Assembly (NCBI GenBank): GCA_023515795.1
Contig: JALGPX010000126.1
Span: 1 to 29,630 of the forward strand
DNA: 29,630 nucleotides
Reading direction: 5' to 3'
Source: Amoeboaphelidium occidentale
Lineage: Eukaryota > Aphelidiomycota > Aphelidea
Shown here: positions 1-9,784 of the stretch, piece after piece
Layout: each line of letters begins with the position of its first letter
Position numbering within the stretch: the stretch's first letter is position 1
The notes under the pieces: generated by a model
Database searches by the model: none
What the model was told of the DNA's origin: nothing
The model's input: only the letters and a program-made list of their open reading frames with translations
Made by a program: the position numbers and the translations under genes

Positions 1-514
1 CAGAAATGTCATGCTCATGTAACTCATTTCCTTATTAATAGTAAATCTTCTCTTAGTACCAATTAAGTTCTGCAAAATTTTAATACGATGAGCAGATCAG
101 TGCAGGGCCAAAGTAAAAGAGTGTCCTGGTGAGAATTGACCACGAATGCCGATACTATCTATAGAAAAAAGCCACAGCGTTGCCAATAATATAGCCTGTT
201 ACCGAACTCAGACTACAAAGAGATTACTCAAGGTCTAGACTATAAACTAATAGACTGCGAGTTGTAGGCCAAAGACGAGATCAAACACAGACCACGAAAA
301 ATCTCAGCACTTAGAAAGAACCTTGAAATCAAAAACATGTCCCTAGAATTAACATGCCTTCTGAAGTTGAAACAAGCGATTTATTCCTGAGGTCAGCTGT
401 TAACAAAGAGCGGTGATATTGTAATTTACTTTTCAGCCGATCAGCCAAATTTGGCCGCTTGGCAATCGAGGGCTTAAGAACTCCTTGTTTTCTTTCTTTT
501 TGCAATCAAACACA
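1..514. other. Left-edge intergenic stretch, no gene found
   Basis: I read both strands and find no open frame with a recognisable protein, no convincing tRNA and no repeat. The right end, from about 430 to 514, must hold the promoter and 5' leader of the CWC25 gene that starts at 515. The rest may be the promoter or 3' flank of a gene left of the window. Base composition is similar to the other intergenic stretches here. Confidence 0.5.
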
Positions 515-1276
515 ATGGGTGGAGGTGATCTGAATTTAAAGAAAGCGTGGCACACACAGAAGATGGTCAACATCGAAAAGGTGTGGCTGGCTGAACAGAA
601 ACGACTGAAAGAGGAACAGACCATTGAGCAATTGAAGAAGGAGCGAAAAGAAGATCGCGAACGACAGGAACTTCTGAAGCTGCAGGAACAAGCGGGCCTG
701 ATAAAGCCCAGACTGGACCGAGTGGAATGGCTCTACAATAACCAGGGAATCAAAGAAGAGAACGATTCCAAAGAGCGGGAGGATTATTTGCTTGGCCGTA
801 AGAGGATCGACGAGAAGACGCTTCAAAGCAAGGCAGCTGATGACGGAAAAGCTCTGACAGGCTTCAAGGGTTCTTATTTATCAGAGAAATTTAATGATCA
901 ATGGCAGCCTTTTACAGGAATAACTCCAGAGAATGAAGAGAAGGTGATCAAAACGAAAATACGAGAGGATCCTCTATTTGCAATTAAGAAGAAGGAAAAG
1001 GAAATGTTGGACCAACTTGTGCGTAATCCTTTGAAGCTCAAAGAGGTGCAGCGTAGCAGTTCGAGACATGATCGAAGGGAACAAGACGAGCAGGATTACA
1101 AAGCACAAAGAAAACACAGAGAATCAGACAGACATTCTTATTCCAGGTCTGAAAAGCCATACGACAGAAGAGGACGAGAGAGTGCAGGCGGTGCATCCGG
1201 TAGTGAACGTAGAAGAAGATACGAAGACGATGATCATTACAACGGATATCATGATCGTCATGCTCGAAGATATTGA
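515..1276 (+). CDS. CWC25: Pre-mRNA splicing factor CWC25 homologue
   Basis: A 253-residue intronless protein. CWC25 joins the activated spliceosome in the nucleus and is needed for the first transesterification step. The N-terminus MGGGDLNLKKAWH is the hallmark start of the CIR N-terminal domain (residues about 1-45), followed by a long charged coiled helix and the motif around RLDRVEWLYNN (about residue 70) typical of CWC25. The C-terminal third is rich in Arg, Ser, Asp and Glu, as in other splicing factors. I chose the ATG at 515 rather than an in-frame ATG at 485 because the family begins exactly at MGGGDLN. Its poly(A) signal lies at 1315-1320, only 22 nt before the next gene's ATG. Identification is secure from the N-terminal motif. 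Confidence 0.93.
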   Translation: MGGGDLNLKKAWHTQKMVNIEKVWLAEQKRLKEEQTIEQLKKERKEDRERQELLKLQEQAGLIKPRLDRVEWLYNNQGIKEENDSKEREDYLLGRKRIDEKTLQSKAADDGKALTGFKGSYLSEKFNDQWQPFTGITPENEEKVIKTKIREDPLFAIKKKEKEMLDQLVRNPLKLKEVQRSSSRHDRREQDEQDYKAQRKHRESDRHSYSRSEKPYDRRGRESAGGASGSERRRRYEDDDHYNGYHDRHARRY

Positions 1277-1314
1277 GCGAACCAAAAGCGTAATTCTTTC
1301 TTTTCTGTGTCTTC

Positions 1315-1320
1315 AATAAA
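1315..1320 (+). terminator. Poly(A) signal AATAAA after CWC25
   Basis: A canonical AATAAA lies 38 nt after the CWC25 stop codon. The next start codon (VMA22, 1343) follows only 22 nt later, so the cleavage site of one transcript and the leader of the next must nearly touch or overlap. Confidence 0.6.
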
Positions 1321-1342
1321 AAATACCGTCCTTTTGTTTTAC

Positions 1343-1824
1343 ATGAATGACTTTGTGGAATGCGTTGATGCCCTGGAAAAGTATTTGGAGATGCAGAAGG
1401 AATTATCTGAACAAATGAAATCTGTAATTAGACCTCTTGTGATAAGACCTAATCGTTCTTGTTAAAGGCATTCTGGAATTTATCACGGGCGCAGCACACG
1501 ATGGGACATTCGCGCGTGTCTACACTGCAGGTTCCAGCGATAGACGAGATGAAGGCGCAGACATTATTGGAAATCAGTTCGACGGACTGGTGGATAGTTC
1601 AGAGGACAGAAGAAGAGATAGAACAGGACGAAGACGATGAAGAGAAGGAAGCGCATACTTTTACAGATCCTTTGAAATGGTTCGGAGTTTTGGTTCCGCA
1701 GACCCTCAAGGAGTCTCAGAAGGATTTTAAAGCTGCTCTGGAGACAATTGTGCAAGCTGCGAAAGAACAACACAAAGCGCGAGTCCTAATGAAAAAGCTC
1801 GAGCTCAATCGTAAACGGAAATAG
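1343..1824 (+). CDS. VMA22: V-ATPase assembly factor VMA22/CCDC115 homologue (1 intron)
   Basis: Joined exons 1343-1423 and 1468-1824 give a 145-residue protein. Vma22/CCDC115 acts at the ER in assembling the membrane sector (Vo) of the vacuolar proton pump. Exon 1 encodes a short coiled coil (MNDFVECVDALEKYLEMQK). Exon 2 carries the two family signatures: a FWNLSRAQHTMG block near residue 30 and DPLKWFGVLVPQTLKESQ near residue 95. The 44-nt GT-AG intron (1424-1467) is phase 0. It is supported because unspliced reading hits a stop while splicing joins MKS to AFWNLSRAQ exactly as the family requires. An acidic linker lies between the two blocks. The protein ends in a basic tail. V-ATPase subunit F lies 8.5 kb away in the same window, probably by chance. 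Confidence 0.88.
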
Positions 1825-1962
1825 TCTTTAATAGAAAGTTGTAAGCAAGAAAGGTTAGAATCATATCCGGGATATCTGGTCTTGAAATCACGTGAGTACC
1901 TAACAAATCTATTTTAACAGCTTTACACTTTAACATTCCTCACACTCACGCCAATAGAAAGC

Positions 1963-2634
1963 ATGACGAATAGCTTGCCGACTGAGCTATGGCTCTGTAT
2001 CTTATCAAATCTTGAATATCAAGACCTGAAACAATACTCTTTGACTTGTAAGAGGTTCAATGAAATATCTAAATGTAATGTACTGTGGCGCAGAAGATGT
2101 CTAATGGATTTCGATGCATCTGATATTCTCTCAGTCTTAATTGAACGGAACTGTAATGATCTGGATGAGACTCTGTTGGAATCGCTCTATGACCCATATC
2201 CTCTGAAGTCATGGAAGAATGTGTATCTAGCGCTGTACCACAAAAAATACGAAAAAGATCTACATGGCACAGGTATAAAATATTCAGGTTTATTAAATCA
2301 AAGGGTAGAGTATTGTATTCCTGATTATCTGAGTGCTGCCTTGCTTGATCAGATATCTCTTGCTAAACAGGCAGCGATCAGATATCCTTTTAGATCATAT
2401 CTGGGCAGTATACCTCTTCAGCCAGAGAGATCATCATTCTCTTGTACATACTCAGCATTACTAACTGGATCTGTGGTAAGATCGTTTGATAGCTTTGATA
2501 GTGCAATTGTACCATCTGCGAGGTTTCAACCTCTTTATCAGCAAGACCCTCTTACAGAAGATTTGTTCAGACATTATCACCACAATAATAACTACGATAA
2601 TTATCGCATGTATTTTCAAGTGGCAATGGAATAG
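1963..2634 (+). CDS. F-box protein
   Basis: A 223-residue protein with an F-box at residues about 3-45 (SLPTELWLCILSNL...YSLTCKRFNEIS...LWRRR). F-boxes bind Skp1 and recruit substrates to SCF ubiquitin ligases. After the F-box, the protein has no repeat type I recognise. The C-terminus is rich in Tyr, Asn and His (around YHHNNNYDNYR), so the substrate cannot be guessed. The F-box match is good; the 3' end is less certain. A strong GTAAGA donor-like site at 2476 could produce an alternative C-terminus by removal of 26 or 47 nt. The stop is only 16 nt before the next gene's ATG. Confidence 0.8.
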   Translation: MTNSLPTELWLCILSNLEYQDLKQYSLTCKRFNEISKCNVLWRRRCLMDFDASDILSVLIERNCNDLDETLLESLYDPYPLKSWKNVYLALYHKKYEKDLHGTGIKYSGLLNQRVEYCIPDYLSAALLDQISLAKQAAIRYPFRSYLGSIPLQPERSSFSCTYSALLTGSVVRSFDSFDSAIVPSARFQPLYQQDPLTEDLFRHYHHNNNYDNYRMYFQVAME

Positions 2635-2650
2635 ATTTTCTTTAAACCAC

Positions 2651-3520
2651 ATGAGTGCATCTTTGAAGCAATTATCGCGTCAGAAATGCTTTGATGGATT
2701 CCTATGCAAGTATTCGCATTACTCGGAAACTTGCAACTGTGAAATGAAGTTCAATATTTACCTGCCTCCCAGCTACGAATCGGCACAGGGAAAATTGGCT
2801 GCTGTGTACTTTCTGTCTGGATTAACGTGTACCGAGGATAATTTTGTTCAAAAGGCTGGGGCATTGCAGCACTTCGCTGATAAGAACTTAATTCTTATTG
2901 CGCCTGATACTTCTCCAAGAAATTGTGGCATTGAAGGAGAGAATGAGTCGTGGGATTTTGGAACTGGAGCAGGATTCTATGTGGACGCAACTGAAAAGCC
3001 ATGGTCCGCGCACTATAAAATGTACTCCTACATTACCAAAGAGCTTTACGGTTTAATTGCGAATAACTTTAAAGTTGATACTGCAAAGGTTGGTATCTTT
3101 GGGCATTCAATGGGCGGACATGGTGCTTTAACGATTTACTTCAAGAACAGCGACAAGTTCAAAAGCGTTTCAGCTTTCGCGCCGATTTGTAACCCTTTGA
3201 ATTGTCCATGGGGCGTAAAAGCTTTCACGGGATACTTGGGAAATCAAAACAAGGAAAAGTGGGAAGATTACGACGCTACGAAATTGCTTCTGAAGTATGA
3301 CAAGAATGCTGAAATATTGATAGATCAGGGCGCAGCTGATAATTTCCTTACCGGAGAAGTAAATCAATTGCTACCAGCAGCATTTACTCGAGCTGCTTCG
3401 GCTAAATCAAATGTGAAACTGACATACCGTGAGCATGAAGGCTATGATCACAGTTACTATTTCATTTCGACCTTCATCGGAACACATGTTCAATGGCACG
3501 CCGAGAAACTATCAAAATAA
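2651..3520 (+). CDS. S-formylglutathione hydrolase
   Basis: A 289-residue alpha/beta hydrolase of the esterase D / FGH family, close to the usual length of about 280-300. It hydrolyses S-formylglutathione to formate and glutathione, the second step of glutathione-dependent formaldehyde detoxification in the cytosol. Visible features are LSGLTCTEDNF (about 55-65), IAPDTSPR (83-90), the nucleophile elbow GHSMGG with Ser153, Asp230 in IDQGAADNFL, and His267 in GYDHSYYF, which form the catalytic triad. The open frame extends upstream to 2486 inside the F-box gene, but MSASLKQ at 2651 is the start expected from the family. With only 16 nt to the preceding stop, its promoter must lie inside the F-box coding region, or the two share a transcript. 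It is tail to tail with ETF alpha, with 27 nt between the stops. Confidence 0.95.
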   Translation: MSASLKQLSRQKCFDGFLCKYSHYSETCNCEMKFNIYLPPSYESAQGKLAAVYFLSGLTCTEDNFVQKAGALQHFADKNLILIAPDTSPRNCGIEGENESWDFGTGAGFYVDATEKPWSAHYKMYSYITKELYGLIANNFKVDTAKVGIFGHSMGGHGALTIYFKNSDKFKSVSAFAPICNPLNCPWGVKAFTGYLGNQNKEKWEDYDATKLLLKYDKNAEILIDQGAADNFLTGEVNQLLPAAFTRAASAKSNVKLTYREHEGYDHSYYFISTFIGTHVQWHAEKLSK

Positions 3521-3547
3521 AAGGGCTCATAATTTTTACTGATAATT

Positions 3548-4594
3548 TCAAAGTTTCTTTGTTAATTCTGGAACAGCCTTGAATAGATCATCGACTAAGC
3601 CGTAATCAGCAACTTGGAATATTGGAGCTTCAGGATCTTTGTTGATTGCGACAATTACTTTGCTATCTTTCATACCAGCCAAATGCTGAATAGCACCACT
3701 AATACCAACTGCGATATATAATTCAGGAGCAACAATCTTTCCGGTCTGACCAACTTGTAAATCATTTGGAACGTAACCTGCATCGACGGCAGCTCTGCTA
3801 GCTAAAAACAATCAGTAAGAATACACTAAAACGGAATTACCTCCAACGGCTGCACCAATTTTATCAGCTAAATCGTACAACATTTTGAAATTATCTCCAT
3901 TCTTCAATCCTCTACCTCCAGATATAACTCGCTTTGCAGAGCCAAGCTCAGGACGATCCGACAGACTGACTTCCTCCTTTACCCATTGAATTTTGTCAGA
4001 AATTGCAGCGGGAGACACTTCCTCAACTTTGCCAGTAAAAGCGCCACTCTTGAGTTCAGCTGCTGCGAAAGATGATCCTCTGAAAGTCAAAACCTTAACA
4101 TCTTCCTTTGCCTTAACAGTTTCCAGAGCATTTCCAGCATAGATCGGTCTCACAAAGGTATCAGCAGAACTAATCTGAACAATATCAGAGATTTGCGCAA
4201 CATCCAGAAGGGCTGCAACTCTAGGCGCCAAATCTTTACCGAAAGCGCTGTGACTGAATACAACATTCTTAAATCCCTTCTCCTTGACAACTTTCTGAAC
4301 GACCGGAGCCAAATTTTCGCTTAGCTGCGACTTGAACGCATCATTAGAGCTCAACAGCACTGCGGCTACAGGAAGCTTTGAGAGTGTCTCCGTTAACTTT
4401 GCCTTTGCATCAGCGGAAGTAGCAGCCAAAAGAGTCACAGGATGGCCCAACTTCTTTGCAGCAGTGACAGCGTTTAAAGTAGACGATGCTACTTTGCCCT
4501 TCTTGTGTTCCACAACGACTAAAGTTGAGTTGAATCTGTTGAAGGTTCTGAATCCGTAGCGAGCGATTGACTTTGATGCGACTGGCGTTAGCAT
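3548..4594 (-). CDS. Electron transfer flavoprotein subunit alpha, mitochondrial (1 intron)
   Basis: Exons 3841-4594 and 3548-3801 (minus strand) encode 335 residues, matching the usual 330-335. ETF alpha binds FAD and passes electrons from mitochondrial acyl-CoA and other dehydrogenases to ETF-ubiquinone oxidoreductase. The first 20 or so residues are basic and hydroxylated ([20 protein letters not shown]), consistent with a mitochondrial presequence. The C-terminal FAD domain shows ISGGRGLK, then [39 protein letters not shown] and [18 protein letters not shown]. The 39-nt phase-1 GT-AG intron (3802-3840) interrupts exactly between GAAVG and ASRAAV, so splicing restores the conserved FAD motif. 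It shares a 161-nt divergent promoter with the MBIP-like gene. Confidence 0.95.
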
Positions 4595-4755
4595 TTCGTG
4601 GAAACGACCGTAAAAACGGAATTCGAGGGGGATTTAAGCCTTCGTAGAGAATTACTAATGACGCTAAACAGTATCACCAGAATCCTTTGCCAATTATCTA
4701 ATCGTAATGCTCCTCCTGAAACGTTTTGCCATTTTTTGACAATCAAGCTTTCCTT
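4595..4755. promoter_or_regulatory. Divergent promoter, ETF alpha / MBIP-like gene
   Basis: 161 nt lie between the start codons of two divergent genes, so both promoters must fit here. I see no clear TATA element; only AT-rich patches stand out, near 4735-4755. Inferred from gene layout only. Confidence 0.45.
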
Positions 4756-5729
4756 ATGACAAAAGCCTTGATTTATGATTTAATATGCCACAATATCCAA
4801 GACTTCTTGTTAAAGGTACTCGCTTGCTCTTTTATAATCTTATTGACCTCTAGGCTGAGCAATCAGGGACAGAGCCAGAGGACGTCGCTACGGAGTTTAT
4901 CAGGCGCATACAAAAGATTGGACATGATATTGGGGTGTATTCCTCATTAAAGACTAAATATCCTGTTCCTGAAGAAATGTCACAAGAATGGGATGTTGTA
5001 ATTGGGGGTAGAAGGAACTTTGAGACTGAACCAGAGGTCCAGAAGAAAGACGTCGTCATTGTAGATTCAAAGGACTCAAAATACAAAATGAACCACGAAG
5101 AAATGAAGCAGTTACTTGAGTCAAAGTGCAGAGAAGGAAGGGATAAAGTTACTAAGCAGAATGTGAAAGAATTCGCTTCCGTAAAACAAGGAGAATGTTC
5201 TCGCACTGCTCCAAACTTGGAAAAGGAAAACCCTGTTCAAATGAAAGTAGATATAGCTGAAGACGAGCTTGGGCCACTTGAACGATCATCGATGCACGGC
5301 ACAGTGCCTGAAAACGATATCAAAGGAGGGCATGCAAATCGAATGTTAAAAAATGCTTCTGGCTTGGTACAGAGAGTTCAAGAAATCGAGCAGCATATTT
5401 ATGGTAGAGCTAAGCCTGTTTCGTCAGTTTCTGAATTACATACACGCATTAGTGGTTTGGAGAATCTGATTCACAAGATTGAGAAGGGAGGACCTGATAC
5501 ATTTAAAAGAAGCATCTTGGATTTATCTGCTTCGGCTAGTTTAGATGCGTCTTCAATGCCCTACAGCGGAAGAGGCAGGCCAAAGAGAAAAATAAGCCAT
5601 CCAGTGCATCAACAGGCTCATGATGAAGTTCAGGTTGTAAGAGCCGCGCTTGCTGACTGCAAACAAGATGCAGAGCTTGATGACCGCATACAACAATTGA
5701 AGAACAAAGTACTAGTGAATAAAAAATAG
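4756..5729 (+). CDS. MBIP-like protein, putative ATAC-type acetyltransferase subunit (1 intron)
   Basis: Exons 4756-4815 and 4854-5729 give 311 residues. The C-terminal third resembles animal MAP3K12-binding inhibitory protein 1 (MBIP). It has a helical block SVSELHTRISGLENLIHKIE (about residue 220), a basic segment SGRGRPKRKIS, and a final helix AELDDRIQQLKNKVLVNKK matching the paired ARI/ALK-type helices of MBIP. In animals MBIP is a subunit of the ATAC histone acetyltransferase complex and also binds a MAP3K. The N-terminal exon reads MTKALIYDLICHNIQDFLLK and joins in phase 0 through a 38-nt GT-AG intron (4816-4853) to AEQSGTEPEDVATEFIRR. The middle is charged and probably disordered. Family assignment rests on memory of short helix motifs, so it is moderate. 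Confidence 0.66.
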
Positions 5730-5732
5730 ATT

Positions 5733-5738
5733 TTTATT
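5733..5738 (-). terminator. Poly(A) signal of the WD40-kinase gene A
   Basis: AATAAA on the minus strand, about 60 nt after the stop of the first WD40 kinase and only 4 nt beyond the stop of the convergent MBIP-like gene. It shows that the kinase gene really ends at 5799 and has no room for a missing C-lobe exon. Confidence 0.55.
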
Positions 5739-5798
5739 GGATTCAATAAGCGAGAATGAAAGGCTTCAGTGAAGGCCGATGAATTCATCGGTCTTGGC

Positions 5799-8700
5799 TC
5801 AGCTCCATGGAGTTTTACTAGTTAACACTTCTAGAATTACACATGCGAAGGAGTATACGTCATATTTCTTAAAGTCAACTCCGTTGTATTGTTTCTTTCT
5901 GAAGTTTGTAAATGCTTCCGGCGAGGCGTAATTAATTGATAGACCTCGTAAATTGATCACATGAAACAATTTCGATGCTAGTACTCTATCGGAGAGGATT
6001 TGGGTAATACCAAAATCAGTCAAGAAACAAGTTGGTGTACCGTTAGATATTTCAATTAAAACGTTTTGAGTCTTCAGATCACAATGTGCAAGAAACGAAT
6101 AATGCATCTTCGTCAGCGCTTGGGAGATTTCTTTCAAAATCTTCACAGCATGCTTCCTTTGAAACTTGTTCTTCTGAATCCACTGAAATAAGGACCCATC
6201 AGGATAATATTTTAGTATAATCGACACAGGGTTTTCCGTGTATGCAATGATTTTGCAGAAGTTTGGAAAATTCGACAACATAATCATAATACCAACCTCT
6301 TGATAAAAAGCTTCTTCTGTAGACTTATTCGATATGTGAACAAGTTTCTGTATGACTTGATCACCGTTTTCCGCCTTCAATGTTTTATCCATAAGTTTTG
6401 CAAGGTAAATGGAACCGCCGCCGCCAGAAGCAAGTAACCTGATTTTTGCAACACTCGAGCCGTTGATCAAAAAAGCAGCATGCTTCGATATTCCAATAAT
6501 AGAATTAATAACTGTCTGAAGATCAGTTACTGTTGCTGTGGTTTCTTGTTCTGAGCTGTTTATAGGCGGAGAAGATATAGAATTTTCTCCTTTCTTGAAT
6601 TTGACGAGGATCAGACAGAAAGCAACGAACACTACTAGGAGTACAATTGCAGCAACTATAATTACATTCTGAATTGTAGTTGTTTGTGATTCAGATGTCC
6701 TTGCTCGTTGCAAAACTTTAATTCTTCGATCATTTATGTGGCTGGAAGTAGTCAGCCTTGAAGATGAGCGAAACTCTGGATTAAAGGAAAGTACTGAAAA
6801 ATCTTGACTTCCTGCAAAAACAGTGCCATTGTGACATAAAACTGCCGTCACAGCTTTTAAAAACCCAGAGTACGCATCCTCATGAGCACCAGTTTGAGTG
6901 TTCCAACGACGGACTGTAAGGTCAGAACTACCAGAAAAAAGCACACCATAACATATCGCTAATGAATTGACAGGCCCCAAATGCCCAAGAGCTATGAATG
7001 ATGATCTTTTCAGAATCCGAATCGCAGTTTTATCTGCCAGAGACCATTGAATAATTGTGTTGTCATCAGAAGCAGAATAGATAATGCCGTCATTCACAAT
7101 CACACTGTTAACTTGCGCATTATGTCCCTCTAAATCAAAAGGCGAGATTGAGCTTTGAAGTCCCCACAATAGAACTCGTCCTGATCTTGACCCAGCAATT
7201 ACATAATCCTGTGTTGCAAATATACATACGAGAGGAGTTAACGAGATTATTTGCTTGGTTTGATTAAGCGTCAATTCCAGCGGAATCGAGAAAATTTCAA
7301 CGTCGGACTCAAGAATGAAAAGATATCCCAGAGAAAATGAAAGGCTCTTAAGACTTTTTCCACTTCTCTGAAAAATAACAGTATGATCAAACTTAGATCC
7401 AGCAATATACCTCAACACAGATCCATCTAAACCAGCAGCATAGATATCGTTATCGATGGATATCATGGACGCAACACTTTTCTGGGAATCATTTCTAGAA
7501 TCCAAAACAATTGCGTTGTCAATGTTGTAGAAATTGATTACACCGGACTTGGTTCCAACTGCTAGAACATTGTTCACTACGGCCAGAGCGGTAACAGCGT
7601 TTGTCCTTATCTCGAACGAAAAAGCGACCCTACCAGTCCCAACGTTCCACTTCTTCACCGCCCCGTCGAAACTGGCTGAGTATAGTAATCCAGCTTCATC
7701 GAAGGAAAGCGAGAGGACGCTGTCAACATGACCAGCAAAGGTGCTCACGATGCCTAAAGAGCCGTAATCGCGGGATCTTATCAGATTATCTGCGTGCGCC
7801 GTAAAAACGAAGTAGCCGTTGAAGATGACATCGAAAGCCAAACTAATGTCTAATTTTTAGAGTTCGAATCGAAGAACACGCTTACCTTTGAAGGAAGCAG
7901 CTGTTTCTCCAGTTGAAATCAAATATCTTTCCACACCAAGTGTCCCAACGAGAATAGAGTCCTCTGCAACAAAAACAGAAAATATTGCGCCTCCGGCTAA
8001 AATTTAGTCTCATGCAATAATGTGATACCCGAATAGCTTCTAGACACGCTGGTCGCTAGATTAAAAGACCTAATCGAGGAGTCTTTGGCAGCTGAATAGA
8101 GAAAATTGGATCGGATTTTCAATGAGCAAATTTGTATTGTCTGCCCCGATACTACTGCGGTATTCTCAGCTGTTGCGATTGCCCATTGTCTTATAACTAG
8201 ATCATAACCACCGGAATACATGAATGGCTCTTGTGCGACAATAGTACTTACAGTGCTTGTATGGCCTAGATATGAGAGATACACCGATTAAAGCTGTACC
8301 TTTAAAAATCTTTATGTTGGATAGAGTTGTTAAATTCCAATGCCTAATGTTTAGATCTGTGCTTCCTGAAAAAAGAGTGTCCTTGTAGACAAATAAGCAA
8401 TTAACAGCTGCAAAATGATCGGTTAAAATTGTCTGTGGTTCTATGCTATTGATAGCAACATCCCAAAACCAAATTTGCTGGTTGTCTCCGCAAGTAATGG
8501 CCAGATTTTTCCACAATACAACTGATCTCAACTGTCGATTAACTCCATTGTAGATCTTCTCAATGATGCCGTTTGTAGCGTTCCATCTCACCACCGATGC
8601 ATCATCACTCCCTGAGAATAAACGACCATTCTTGTGCGCCAAGCAACGTATAGGCTGCTGATGAGTACGGGAAAATCGAGATACAATTTGCCCATCGTTG

Positions 8701-9532
8701 ATATTCCATTTAAATATGTCCCTATCGGAGCTACCAGAGAACAAATAACTATCGACAGCCAGCAGGGCTACTACAGAATCAGTATGGCCAGAAAAAAGTC
8801 GAATGATGGAGTCATTTTCTACGTTCCACGCGATAATGACGTTGTCCGCGCCGCCAGAAAATAGAATCTTATCGAATAAATGTAAGCAATTTACAGTAGC
8901 AGCGTGACCTGAGAGTCCTCGTATGATGTTGAAGTTGTTAATGTCAACTTTCATCAAGCCAAAATCAAATGCTCCTGCAACATAAAGAAAGTTCCCATAT
9001 GTCTCGACAGCAATGAGGCTACGAGCAATCTCTAGAAATGTTAGCCTGATATGATCGAATAGTCACTTCTTGTGTTTATGGTTCGGCCAGATATCAGATC
9101 TATGCGCCTAAGTGTCGCATCTCTGCTTCCTACGCGAAGTTGATTATCTTGCAAATAAATAGCAACTACAAGTGTATTCGTTAAGCCCAAGCTAATTCTT
9201 TTCAATACAGAGCCTGTAACAAGGTCCCAAATTATAACTTTATCATCAAGGCCAGCAGTGATCATCCGGGAATCATTGGTAATCAGCAAAGATGATATTC
9301 CATTAGAATGTGCTCTAAAGGTCCTTTGTATTGCCCCAGTCTCGATGTCCTTCTGAACTACATCATTGAGTGATGTGATCAATATGCAATCCTGGTACAG
9401 AGATAAGGAGTCAATATTAGCAGCACCATCTTGCAACAAGAAGCTCTTTTCATGATCAAGCATACAGATCATGCCACACAGGACTAGAAGACTGATACTT
9501 CTGCTAAATATGTTGTTCAAACTTGTTGCCAT
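5799..9532 (-). CDS. WD40-ectodomain receptor-like protein kinase A (5 exons)
   Basis: Minus-strand exons 9067-9532, 8300-9031, 8029-8265, 7886-7996 and 5799-7849 join to 1198 residues. Order: signal peptide (about 1-24, hydrophobic SISLLVLCGMICM); at least 12 recognisable WD40 repeats (about 40-880), probably two seven-bladed propellers; one transmembrane helix (about 908-931, VIIVAAIVLLVVFVAFCLIL) followed by KFKK; a juxtamembrane linker; a kinase domain (about 984-1198). Kinase residues seen are the Gly loop ASGGGGS (990s), Lys1017, alpha-C Glu1033, HCDLKTQN (Asp1106, Lys1108, Asn1111), DFG 1127-1129 and ASPE (Glu1160). HRD has become HCD, so it is a non-RD kinase. It ends at SKTPWS, without subdomains X-XI. 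Topology implies an extracellular or lumenal WD40 sensor and cytosolic kinase. All four introns (32-36 nt) are phase 1 and lie between WD40 blades. The start was chosen for the signal peptide. Substrate and ligand are unknown. Confidence 0.85.
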
Positions 9533-9769
9533 GAATTGGTTTTGGAATGAGACTGAGCAATCTTGCAGTTGTGTTTGAGTCAAAACGCAAACTAATTCTT
9601 TGAATTTTCCGTCATATCCAGAAATTCCAGACGCATGCAGTATCCTAAAGAGAGTAAGATCTGTGTGGCATTTCACGTCGAACCTGTAAAACCAATTAGA
9701 AGTGTATGATCTTCACTAAAATGCTTCTACCACGACCACAATAACTAATTTTAATCAATAAATAGTGTG

Positions 9770-9775
9770 TTTATT
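9770..9775 (-). terminator. Poly(A) signal of URM1
   Basis: AATAAA on the minus strand, 9 nt past the URM1 stop codon. The 250 nt between here and the WD40-kinase start at 9532 hold that gene's promoter and leader; I see nothing else in it. Confidence 0.5.
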
Positions 9776-9784
9776 AAGAAGATC

